Source: Glebionis coronaria (lineage: Eukaryota > Streptophyta > Magnoliopsida > Asterales > Asteraceae). From it: DNA of 64,000 bases. The notes under the pieces were generated by a model that saw nothing but the letters and a program-made list of their open reading frames with translations, was not told the DNA's origin and ran no database searches. Position numbers and translations under genes: made by a program. The stretch covers positions 62,001 through 126,000 of the forward strand of contig JANFOE010002211.1 in assembly GCA_025667525.1 (NCBI GenBank). Reading direction: 5' to 3'. The first letter of the stretch is position 1. Each line of letters opens with the position of its first letter. Below are positions 53,771 to 64,000 of the stretch, piece after piece.

Positions 53771-54356
53771 TGTTACACCGACACGAAAAAAGATATACAG
53801 AATGTTTGTAAGCGACAAAAAATAAAAATTATACAACCAAAGTACCTGGTTTTGGAATTCCTATGCTGGACGGGGGGTTTAAGGCTTCAGTTGGAATAGA
53901 TACTGTGTTGACATATAATGAGGTATATATAGCTGTTGGGATCGATATTGTGTATCACTTATTGTTGAAGTATATCGTTACTTATTGTTGAAGTATATCA
54001 TTTACAATCAATAGATAATCACATATTGCAAAAAGATATATTATATGGAGATATCTTAGAATATGGGAGACATATATCACAAATATTAAAGTGAATATTG
54101 TTGGAGTAAATCTCCACCTTTTTTATGGAGTAAATATAGTTGGAGATGTTCACTATACGTTTAAAATCAAACGAATTGGGCCCATTTATTAATTGTGAAG
54201 ATCACGTAGGAGATATTCACAGAAAAAGGTATTACACAACAAATATTTAAAAAAAAATAATAAAAAATAATAAATGACGAAATAAATAAAAGATAATGAT
54301 GACATGGCATTATGAGGTGCTTATGTGGCATATCCCTCCTCTTATATATAATGTAA

Positions 54357-54622
<266 letters not shown>

Positions 54623-55762
54623 GGGTAGGGATACACTAAAAAGGCCCTTAAAATAAAAAAAGTCTAGGAAGGATTATGGGAGTGACATGTGTCACTTTGC
54701 CACATCATCATGCCACATAATCATTACACCTCAACACTTAAAAAAATTCGAATTTTTTTAAAAAAAATTTAGAAAATTTTTTTTCTAAAAAAAATTTTTT
54801 CGAAAAAAAAATTTCGAAAATATTTTTTTCCGAAATTTGTTTTTTTCAAAAAGTTTTTTTTTCAAATTTTTTTTTAAAAAATAATCTACTGCATCACAGT
54901 TATATGTTTGATGCATCAACTTAATAAGTTAATGCATCACATAATTAGTTACTGCATTAAGTTCGGTGATTAACTATAATGCAGTAACTTATTAATGTGA
55001 TGCATTAACTTATTAACATGATGCATCAAAATATATAATTGCGACGCAGTAGATTATCTTTTTTTTATTTAAAAGTTTAAAAAAATAATCTACTTCATCA
55101 CAGTTATATGTTTGATACATCAACTTAATAAGTTAATGCATCACAGTAATTAGTTACTGCATTAAGTTCGGTGATGAACTATAGATGCAGTAGATTATCT
55201 TTTGTTTTATTTAAAAATTTAAAAGAAATAATCTACTGCATCACAGTTATATGTTCGAGGCATCAACTTAATAAATTAATGCATCACCGTAATTAGTTAC
55301 TGCATTAAGTTCGGTGATGAACAATAATGCAGTAACTTATTAATGTGATGCATTAACTTATTAACATGATGCATCAAAATATATAATTGCGATGCAGTAG
55401 ATTATCTTTTGTTTATTTTTAAAAAAATTTTAAAAAAAGTTGAAATGTTTTTTTTCCAAAAAAATATCGAAATTTTTTTTCTAAAAAATCGAAGAAAAAA
55501 TAGAAAAAAAATATTTGAAAAAAAAAATTTGTAAAAAAAAATTTCGAAACTTTTTTTTTCGAAAAAAAATTCGAATTTTTTTTCGAAAATATTTTTTTTG
55601 AAAAAAATTTTCGAATTGTTTTTAAAAAAAAATCAAAAATTTTAAAATAGTGAGGTGTCATCATTATGTGGCATGGTGATATGGCATAATAATACATGTC
55701 ACTCTCACAATCCTTCCTATACTTTTTATTTTAAGACCCCTTCTCATTTTACCCCATTCCTG
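54623..55762. mobile_element. 1.1-kb inverted-repeat element with hairpin-forming interior
   Basis: The left end (CTTAAAATAAAAAAAGTCTAG, GGAAGGATTATGGGAGTGACATG) and the reverse complement of the right end (CTTAAAATAAAAAGTATAGG, AAGGATTGTGAGAGTGACATG) match over about 110 bp, ending at CACC(T)CA. Inside, AAAATTT/TTTCGAAA tracts at both flanks (54745-54880, 55420-55640) are mutually complementary. Three copies of an internal unit lie at 54883-55408. No ORF. It is a large foldback MITE. Confidence 0.75.
54883..55408. repeat. Three internal units with TGATGCATTAA palindromes
   Basis: Copies at about 54883-55055, 55085-55200 (shortened) and 55226-55408. Each begins AATCTACTGCATCACAGTTA (TTC for TGC in the second) and ends GATGCAGTAGATTATCTT (one base differs in the first), so each unit is itself an inverted repeat. 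Confidence 0.8.
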
Positions 55763-55772
55763 TATATATATA

Positions 55773-56496
55773 TGTGAAAGTCCCTAATCAATGCTAGAAA
55801 CCCTAATCTTAACTTAATCAACACAAGGTATTACTTTTCAAACGTAATCTTATTATTGTATAATAAAGAATTACAAGTGTTATGGATAACACCGTTTGAT
55901 GACAATGTGTTGTGCACACTTTGAACAACTATAAATCCTAACTTATGAATACAGTCGTAGCTGTTTGATTCACTAAGTTTTATGCACTAATGTTATGAAT
56001 ATTACTCAAAGTGTTAAACATTAATGCATGGATACACATCCTATTTATAGTGTTACGAGATTCACCTAAATAGTACTTGATGGTGACTACACAAGCTTTT
56101 ACAAGTTCCCACATCAGTCACATGATGTCCTTCTATTCTTGGTAGTCTTCCATTATGCTTTAAGGAAACAGTTGTCAAAACAGTTTCCTTTTTCTTCATA
56201 GTCTCGAACACACAAATGGCATGTCCAAAGTGTGCTGAGTGTTAACAGGGTATTGCCGAGTCCCTGATACATCTTGGCTGTTATCCATCACAGCCAATGA
56301 GTATGTCTTCAAGTAATCTTTGACTTCCTTGACAATGTCTCTAACATGGACTCCTCTGAGGCTGCTCACAGAGACTTGGATCTCTGTGAGTCTTGCAAAA
56401 CTTGCCTGCCTCCTAGGCACAGGCAAGGGACTATCTAACAGCCTAATTATGTTTAAATCTATGATAAGGGAATCTAACAAGTTTAGATTCCCAACA
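55773..56496 (-). repeat. 3' LTR of the second SIRE-type element
   Basis: About 724 bp. The right border is fixed by the polypurine tract. The left border (TGTGAAAG on the plus strand) is chosen because it gives TG...CA ends directly next to the previous element's TA flank. A reverse-strand TATA box (TATAAATA) lies at 56042-56049. Confidence 0.75.
56042..56049 (-). promoter_or_regulatory. LTR TATA box of the second SIRE-type element
   Basis: TATAAATA on the minus strand, about 450 bp into the LTR, with a GC-richer leader after it. Confidence 0.5.
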
Positions 56497-56508
56497 ATCT
56501 CCCCCTAT
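56497..56508 (-). other. Polypurine tract of the second SIRE-type element
   Basis: ATAGGGGGAGAT on the minus strand, immediately before the LTR start TGTTGGG. Confidence 0.85.
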
Positions 56509-56685
56509 TTAAACATAAATAATGCTAGATCTAACTAAGTTAAAGTAAGTGAGTTAACAGCTTCTTCTTACTCATAACAGATCTAAACAAACATACCTCA
56601 TGATTTTATTAATACTTAAAGAAAATTACAATTACATTACATAAGTAAAATAAAAGGTGAAGGTAAAATTGGGCTGTGAACATCT

Positions 56686-59600
56686 TCAATAGTCATCATT
56701 TTTAATCCTTTCTTCAGCTTCAGCCAAGTCCAATCTGTTATCTAATTCTTCCTGCAAAGTCTTTGCAAACTTCTTGGAATACTCTGTGTTGATCTTGAGT
56801 GACTTCTTGTGACAAAGTAGCTGAATTGTTGAAGCTAAGCACAACTCATCTTCTCTATGAAAAGTATACTGGCAAGCCCTGTTCATGAATGCCATTCCTC
56901 TTTCAGGCTCTGTATATGTCTGACCATCAACAGGGCCCACTATACCATTGGGTAGGATCAAATCCCTGTGCATGCCATCCACTTAAAGATCATCTGTAAC
57001 AAAAGTTTCTTTAACAAGTTGAGAAATTCTTCTTCTTTTGTTGCCAGTCTTTGGGGGTTCTTGTTCAAAAAGCTGTGGAGGAGGATCAATCTTGAGTTTG
57101 GCAGCTGTTTCTTTGATCCAGGTAAACTTGGCCTTAATAGTCTTAAGCAGAAGAAAATTGGCCTGTCCAGTTCTTTTGGCAGCTAAGGCTTCAAGTTCGA
57201 ACCATTCTGATAACCCAAGTGTCTTTAGCCTGAAGTTGTCAAACACATTCATATTTCCCTGTTGGTTATCCCTCCATAAGATCATCTGTGGGGTGTTTGT
57301 GGATTTATGAATGGTGTATTTGAACTTGTTTATCTTGCCAGGGGCATATCTGTTGTTAACGCAGGCATCATAGTCAGCTTTGACTTTCCTTAGTGCCTCA
57401 GCGCGTTTTGCTTCCATTTCCCTCAACCTTTGTTTTTGCTTTTCTCTTTCAGGTGGAGTCATCTTCCTTATAGTAGCTTCATTCAATTCTTTGGTTGTCT
57501 TGAGTTCATTTAATCTCTTGAATTCCTCAGCCTGTTTCTCTATTTCTTCAGGGGTTAAAGGAATCTCATTGGAAGGTGTAAAGGTTGAGAATTGGGAAAG
57601 GTCTGTGGTGGATCCTCCTGTCTCTAGCATCGCAGCCATCTTCTTGAGTTTGGTGTCTGTGTCAACCAAAACTATCTCCTTTCCTTTCTTCGAGACAGAG
57701 GACTCCACACTTATGTTTTTCAAAACATCAGCTCTTCTGATAAATGCTGTCTGAGCCTGAGTTTGAATTGCTTTGGGAAGGGAGCTAACAGTGAACTTTA
57801 GCTTCTTGGCAGCTGGTTCATCATCATCCCCAGGCTCGCTGGTGTTAACCAAAACCAGGGATTTTGATGAGTCAGCTCCATCTTGATTCTGTTGCTCCCC
57901 CTGAGTGTTATCCTCATCATCAGGTATTATTACAGGTGTGATGACTTGGAGAGGAACAGGTGTAATGGTGTTGTTAGCTGATGATGAGCCTTGTTTAGCA
58001 GATGCAAGGTTGAGTGTTTTTTATTTCTCCCCCTCACGTTCATCCTGGCTACGCAGATGTTTGGATGAACGTGTCTGAAAATGCCTTGCAATCTGTTCAA
58101 CAGAGGCAGCCATAGCACGTTGCCTTTTCCTTGAAGCCCTGGCAATCTTCAGCAGAAGGTTGCCATTTGCATTAGTGTTGGTCTGAACTCGACTGACAAT
58201 GAAGTTTGCATGACGGTATTGCCTGTTGCGAACAGCTTCAAATTGTCTGTGCATAGTTAGCTCATGCTCATGAAGTAAGGCAGGGACCTCTGAATCAATG
58301 ACATCCTTCATTCTTGTGGAAAGATGACTAAGTCCCTGTGCTACACCTTTCCTTGCACCATCCTTGATTGGTTCAGTAACCGCCTCAGCCACAGCCTTTT
58401 GTATGATTCCAGGGAATGTAACAGTGAAGTTGTGCATTTCAGACTTGATCACATCCAACTTCCTTGATAATCGTTCAATGTCTGATTGATGATGAACAGG
58501 CTGAAGATTATGTATGTTGAGGCTTTGTTGAGCATAATCATCCCCCCTTGGAAAAAGATCAAAGTTGGTTTGGGCAGGATGATCAAACATCAGAAATTCA
58601 GCTGTTGGATCATAGGCTGGGCATTGGAAGACTGTTGTTGTTGAGGTAGCAGAGTTTGGAGTAACAACAGCGTCCTTGGGTGGAGGAGTCTTATCGCCAG
58701 CTGGTGTGGACACATCTATTTCTTTGGGAGGAGAGACAGATAGCTGGTCTTCCTCATCTTCTTCATCCTCCTCCTCAAACATCCCTTCAGGGATTTCATC
58801 TTCAGGCATTTACTCAAGATCAGAGACATCATCCTCCAATGATAGCATTTCTTCATCAGTATTTAACAGAGGCTCTTCATCATTGGGTTTGTCTTGAGTG
58901 ATTGTATCAGCCTCCTTCTCTTTTTGTACCTAAGATTCAGTGACTGGCTGTACAATCTCAGCCTACAAATTGTTTTAATTAGTAACAGGGAAAAAGATAA
59001 AGGGAATGGTCGCCATTTCGCTGTCCCAGAGAGGCTGAGGGTGATTACTCAGCCACTCCAAAGGATAAATCCTTGGGATTCTTTTAAGTGTGAAAAAAAG
59101 TATGGTTAATGATCGCCATTCGCTGCCCCTAGGAAAGCTGAGTGTGATTATTCAGCCCCCCCCCCCAAAAGTTAAAACATTTGGGACTCTTTTGATTGTG
59201 AAACATATGTTGTTTATGGATCCCCATTCGCTGCCCCTAGGAAAGCTGAGGGTGATGATTCAGCTCCCCCTGAAAAGGATAAATCCTTTGGGATTCTTTT
59301 AAGGAGGGAACCAAGAGGCTGTGTGAAGTACAGCTGATCAAGGTTGAGACATAAGTGTATTCAGGTTCTTGTTAGCCTGAATACTGTCTAGAGGGTGCAG
59401 GGTCATCGGGGTGCTTTATAAACACAAATGAATCATTCCCTGGTGCAAAGACAGGGTGTACAGAAGTCTTAAAGAGTTCTAAGTGCATGGACAGACTTCT
59501 ATGGGTCGAGGATTACCCTAACTTCACCACTCTCTCCTACAGACAAATGAGAGTGGCTGCTTGTGAACCTCTAAAAATGTACACTGATTACCTGTGAGAT

Positions 59601-60734
59601 ATCAGTTGGATTAGGCTGGTTTCCTGTCGTCTCAGCTGACTTTGAGACACTAGACTCCTATTGTTGGTCAGCAGATGTATCTGATTCCACATGAGTATCT
59701 GGAACAGAGGAGGTGTCAGTCTTCTTTCCCTTGGCCTTAGTAACAGCTTTGGTGTGGGAAGAAGAGGGGATTTTCTTCTTCTTAGGTTGTTGGCAAGAAG
59801 AAGCCTTGGACTTGGTAGTGTGCTGCCCAGAGGTCAAAGACTTAGACTTTCCAGACACACTAGAAGTATTCACCTTCTCAGAAGAAGGGAGCAAGGGCTT
59901 CTCAGCTGTTGGTAGTTTGTTGGCCACATTCATCATATGAGAGGTGACAGGGACATCTTCAGCTCCTATTTCTTTGTAGATGGCACCTGTGATACGGTAG
60001 GGCTTCAGAGCAGTCAACGCAGTGTTGTGGTAGTTGTCTCCCAACAGACTTTCAAAGATCAGAGACAGGAAGCGAACATAGCAGATATTCTTTTCTCTGA
60101 CTTGATTTCTTCCCTTCAGCTGTTCTACAAGGTTGGAGAAGAGAATGCTTCCAACATCAACATCAGCTCCCCAGATCAGCCCATATGCAATAGCTTGATG
60201 GTTGAAGGACATCTGATCTTGGGATCCCTGCATTCCTCCCAGGGATTTAACAATGTGGGTGAAGAGGACACCCCACATGGGAGTGAAATACTTAATCTTC
60301 AAAGGAGATTTGGAGAGGACCTCAGCTGGTGTAAGGGCAGGGTTTACATCATGACAGGGTTTGAGTGTGGCCAGGGCTTCTTTGACAGCCTTTTTATCAA
60401 CGACCTTAAGGCATTCATCTCCATGTTTCAATCCAGCCACACTCGAGAAATCTTTAAGGGAGAAAGCGAATGGGTGTTCATTGCATGAAAGGCTAAAAGT
60501 TATAGTGTCATCTACCACTTCAGCAGAATACCAGAATTCCCTAAGGTATTATTGGTAGAAGGTGGTTGGAGATTTGGTGAAGGCTTCACTTAGGTCACAA
60601 TTCTGCATGAAATTAACCAGATCTGAGTAGGTGCTATTGGGAGCCTTTATCCATCCAATGGTGTTGTTGGAGGCAAGGATGCTTTCGTTGATCTCGAAGT
60701 TGACATTTGCTGCTTTAGGAACTGAAAACGCCAT
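56686..60734 (-). pseudogene. Third ORF of the second SIRE-type element, with a likely intron and six stops
   Basis: Starts ATG at 60734 (MAFSVPKAANVNFEINESIL). Through the final stop at 56686 a single reading frame can be followed with no frameshift, if an intron at 58963-59591 is removed (donor CAG/GTAATC, acceptor TTGTAG/GC, phase 0 on both sides). In-frame stops lie at 60549, about 59658, about 58931, about 58811, 58021 and 56983. The N-terminal domain (FTPMWGVLFTHIVKSLGGM, LIWGADVDVGSILFSNLVEQ) resembles the same Asteraceae-type domain as the first element's third ORF. A lysine/serine-rich region, an acidic stretch (EEEDEEDEEDQ) and a coiled-coil-like region (TPEEIEKQAEEFKRLNELK) follow. 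No transmembrane span was seen. Function unknown. Confidence 0.8.
58963..59591 (-). other. Predicted intron in the third ORF, holding a tandem repeat
   Basis: 629 bp bounded by a strong donor and a fair acceptor, phase 0 to phase 0. It has stops in all frames and contains three tandem copies (about 58998, 59104 and 59218) of a unit of roughly 110 bp with CATTCGCTGCCCCTAGGAAA. Alternatively it is an insertion that replaced coding sequence. Only a spliced transcript would settle it. Confidence 0.5.
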
Positions 60735-61087
60735 GGATTTAAGGTCGAAGGTGAAAGAAAATGAAGGATGGGTTAAGAGAGAGAAGTTCTTAGAGAGAGA
60801 AATAGATTTGAGAAATGAGAATGGTGGTGGGTGAGAAGAGAGGAGAGACAATATATATGTTCAAACTACTTAAACAGTTATTCAACCGCATTAAATGCAA
60901 AGTTAGAAAATGACTGCTCAAGTGGGTCCCTTGACCTTTCAAAACTTATTTGTCTCCTCGTTATTCGAAAAATAAATGATTAAATATTTGAGAATGTTTT
61001 TTTTTGCATTTACTTGGAAAGTAACTACCTAGTTTCATGTGAAAAACATTTAATATAGAATCAATCATTTATAGAACACATTTAATA

Positions 61088-64000
61088 TCAAGCCACATGC
61101 TTTGAGATATTAGCTAGTTGCAGCTCAGTGGGAACAAAATGCAGCTCAATATCTCCCTTCATTATATGATCCCTGATAAAATGATACCTGATATCAATGT
61201 GTTTGGTACGAGAGTGAAGAACAGGGTTGTTGGATATGGCAATGGCGCTGGTGTTGTCACAAACGATTGGCACTTTGTCATACAATATTTCATAGTCAGC
61301 CAATTGACTTTTCATCCAGAGCACCTGAGCACAACAGCTGGCTGCAGCGACATATTCTGCTTCAGCTGAAGACATAGCCACAGAGTTTTGCTTCTTAGCA
61401 CTCCATCCAACCAATTTTCCTTCTAGGATTTGACAGCTGCCTGAAGTGCTTTTCCTGTCAATACAGTATCCAGCATAATCTGAATCTGAATAGGCCTTGA
61501 GATCAAAGCCTGATTCCTTTGGATACCATAGGCCTAGGGATGGTGTTCCTTTGAGATACCTGAAAAATCTCTTAACAGCCACTAGATGGGATTCTTTTGG
61601 GTTAGCTTGGTACCTTGCACAGAGACATGTGGAGAATCGGATATCTGGACGACTAGCTGTTAGATACATGAGTGACCCAATCATGCCTCTATATAAAGTC
61701 TCATTAACAGATACCCCTGACTCATTAGGTCCCAAGTTGTTGGGTGGAAGCATGGGGCATTTGACTGATGCACAATCAGCTAAGTCATATTTTTTAAGTA
61801 AATCCTTAACATACTTTTCTTGACAAATTGAAATTCCCTTAGGAGATTGTTTAATTTGAAAGACCAAAAAGTAAGTTAATTCACCCATCATACTCATCTC
61901 ATATTTCTTGGTCATTAATTTAGCAAAACGTTTACTAAGATTGACATTCGTTGACCCAAAGATGATATCATCCACATAAATCTGCACAATGATGAAATCA
62001 CTCTTATCCTTGAAGGTAAAGAGTGTTTTATCAATAGAACCCCTGACAAATTTATTTTCATTTAAGAAATTAGAAAGAGTTTCATACCATGCTCTTGGAG
62101 CTTGTTTCAGCCCATACATGGCCTTATGAAGTCTGTACACATGGTTGGGAAACTCGCTGTTCTCAAATCCCTCAGGTTGTGCAACATACACTTCCTCAAC
62201 CAAATCACCATTGAGGAATACACTCTTTACATCCATCTGATACACAGTGATGTTCATATAGGCAGCATAAGCAAGGAAGATTCTGATGGCTTCAAGTCTT
62301 GCAACTGGAGCAAATGTTTCATCATAATCAATTCCTTCAGTCTGAGAAAACCCCTGTGCCACCAGTCTGGCCTTGTTTCTGATGATGTTCCCAATTTCAT
62401 CCATCTTATTTATATAGATCCATCTAGTGCATGTGATATTCTTTCCAGGTGGAGCTGGCACTAGTGTCCATAATTTGTTCCTTTTGAACTGATTGATTTC
62501 TTCTTGCATAGCAGCTACCCATCCTTCTTCTACCAGAGCCTCAGCTACTCTTTTAGGTTCAATTTGTGAGAGAAATTCAGCAAAGAGACATTCATTGGCT
62601 GAGGCAGACTCTGAGTCTTGGATTCGTTGTCTAGTTGTGACCCCTGCATTAGGTTCCCCAATAATGTTGACAAGAAGAATGTGTTGATCTCTTGACCACT
62701 TATTTTGATGAGCTGGGGACTCAAGGACAGGAACACTTATGGGCACAGCTGGTACAATTTGAGTTTCATCCTGTTGACTAGGAGGGCTTTCTTCAAAGAC
62801 TACTTCAGTGTCAGGGTCTTCTTCAGCCATATCAAGAGGTACAACTTCATTATCAGCAGGAGAGTCTTCAAGGATTTGAAGAATTGGTGAGTCATCAATA
62901 GCATTAGAAGGAGAAGGACTAACAGAGGTTTGTGGTTCTTCTTCATCAAGTTCCTGAGAGATAGAAACTTCTATGTTGTGAGTAGACAGAGGGTCAAAGG
63001 CATGGACATACGGAGCGAGAGTGTTGGAGTGATGATGACTGTTAGGTCTTGGTTCTGTGAACTCATCACTTGGGAAAGATACATTTTCATTAAAATCAAT
63101 TTCATCACCCTCTGTTCCTGTTCTCTGTATGACTTCATCATCTTCATTGAATCTAACATGGAAGGTTTCTTCTACTTCTTGTCTTCTGATGTTGAATACT
63201 CTGAAGGCTTTCGCTGTTGGAGAGTATCCCAAGAAGAAACCATCATCAGCTTTTTCATCAAACTTTCCAAGTTTATCCCTGTAGTTATAAATGAACACAG
63301 GGCATCCAAACACATGAAAATAGCTGACATCTGGAGATCTTTTTCTGAAAACTTCATAGGAAGTTTTACCATGTCTTTTGACAATGATTGATCTGTTTTG
63401 TGTGTAGCAGGCAGTGTGAACAGCTTCTCCCCAAAATTGCTTTGGTAAGGCTGCACCATTCAACATAGTTCTGGCTGCTTCAATCAAAGTCATGTTTCTT
63501 CTTTCAGCCACACCATTTTGTTCAGGGGTGCCAGCTGAAGAGAAGTTCTGTGAAATCCCTTTTTCATCACAAAAAGATTCAAGTTGATGATTCTTGAATT
63601 AAGTACCATTATCACTTCTTAGAGCTTTGACTCTAACATCATTCATATTTTCAACCTGTCTGATGAAGGACATGATGGTTTCAGCTGCATCACTTTTCCT
63701 TCTGAGGAAGAACACCCATGTGTATTTGTTGTGATTAATGGTCTGAGATTTGACAGGCCCAAACAAATCCATGTGAAGGAGATGTAAGCACTTGTCAATA
63801 GAGAATGATTGCCTAGTCTTGAATGAAGACCTGTGATGCTTTCCTTTGACACAGGTAGAACAAGTCTTGTCTTTAGAAAACATTACTGAAGGTAGACCAG
63901 CAACCAGGTTTTGTGTGGCTATCTTGTTGATGTTCTTGAAGTTGAGATGAGACAGTCTTTTGTGCCACAGCCAATTGACACTTTCAGAGGCTTTAGCAAG
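61088..64000 (-). pseudogene. pol: Pol of the second SIRE-type element (integrase, RT, RNase H), broken
   Basis: Reading right to left. The integrase zinc finger end (CSTCVKGKHHRSSF), then HMDLFGP, then LRSDNGT with a TAA stop (63599-63601), then NGVAERRN complete the DDE core. About a dozen residues are missing between DLFGP and YTWVFFL, where the family has its conserved VxDDxSR segment. RT runs from [19 protein letters not shown] through [12 protein letters not shown] to the catalytic YVDD, all in one open 807-codon frame. RNase H has [14 protein letters not shown] and SSAEAEYVA. The C-terminus jumps from LQLANI to SKHVA and stops, losing the usual FTKPL region. Confidence 0.9.

Larger units (their letters stand above)
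55773..64000 (-). mobile_element. Second SIRE-type copia element, minus strand, cut by window end
   Basis: Runs right to left: integrase (from beyond 64000), RT, RNase H, a 240-bp gap, a third ORF with many stops, a polypurine tract and the 3' LTR. The LTR begins TGTTGGGAATC in element sense. The 5' LTR, gag and protease lie outside the window, so integrity and age cannot be judged from LTR divergence. It does not carry the 21-bp GCGYTGACA arrays of the first element. Pol and the third ORF show many lesions, so it is older or more decayed. Confidence 0.92.

Noticed and set aside
55419..55697. 92-codon lysine/phenylalanine-rich ORF
   Set aside because: Arises from A/T tracts in the foldback element; not protein-like.

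Overview
The window looks like nuclear DNA of a eudicot, most probably Asteraceae. It is AT-rich and intron-bearing. Its two large Ty1/copia elements of the SIRE type carry a third ORF of a sort I associate with Asteraceae genomes; that attribution is from memory and was not searched. I found no gene that is clearly intact and host-owned. Almost everything is transposable elements, decayed gene copies or captured gene fragments.

Layout. 1-3500: gene-poor, with one receptor-kinase scrap. 3501-20522 (minus): a replication protein A large-subunit (RPA1)-like gene of about 13 exons. It is broken by two LTR retrotransposons that each sit inside a coding exon: an 11.66-kb SIRE-type copia element at 5015-16677 (5-bp target duplication CTTTC) and a coding-free 2.3-kb LTR element at 17034-19326. 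20523-37780: a mosaic of direct duplications (one of 1.17 kb), a decayed B3-domain gene (24993-26461), a second, longer member of the coding-free LTR family (32005-35317, target duplication ACCAA) and a PDAT-like exon with a stop at the catalytic serine (35839-36073). 37783-48196: five long (TA)n arrays that mark the edges of three inverted-repeat elements and one half-copy; the 6-kb one holds pieces of a RING-type (HUB/BRE1-like) gene. 48197-54359: a candidate non-autonomous Helitron on the minus strand with recognisable termini, carrying aldolase and DEAD-box helicase fragments. 54359-55762: another (TA)n array and a hairpin-rich inverted-repeat element. 55773-64000: a second SIRE-type copia element on the minus strand, cut by the window edge. 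It shows its 3' LTR, a stop-ridden third ORF with a plausible intron, and RNase H, RT and integrase.

The most unusual signal is a short motif, consensus RRCGYTGACAR, repeated mostly every 21 bp. It occurs in eight or more separate arrays in the first SIRE element: the LTR, gag, the integrase-RT linker, the non-coding gap and the third ORF. In the ORFs it always falls in one reading frame (S/N/G-A/V-D-K/R). The same 21-bp array also sits near the LTR start of the otherwise different coding-free LTR family. I counted about 1% or less LTR-LTR divergence for all three complete LTR elements, so they inserted recently and at similar times.
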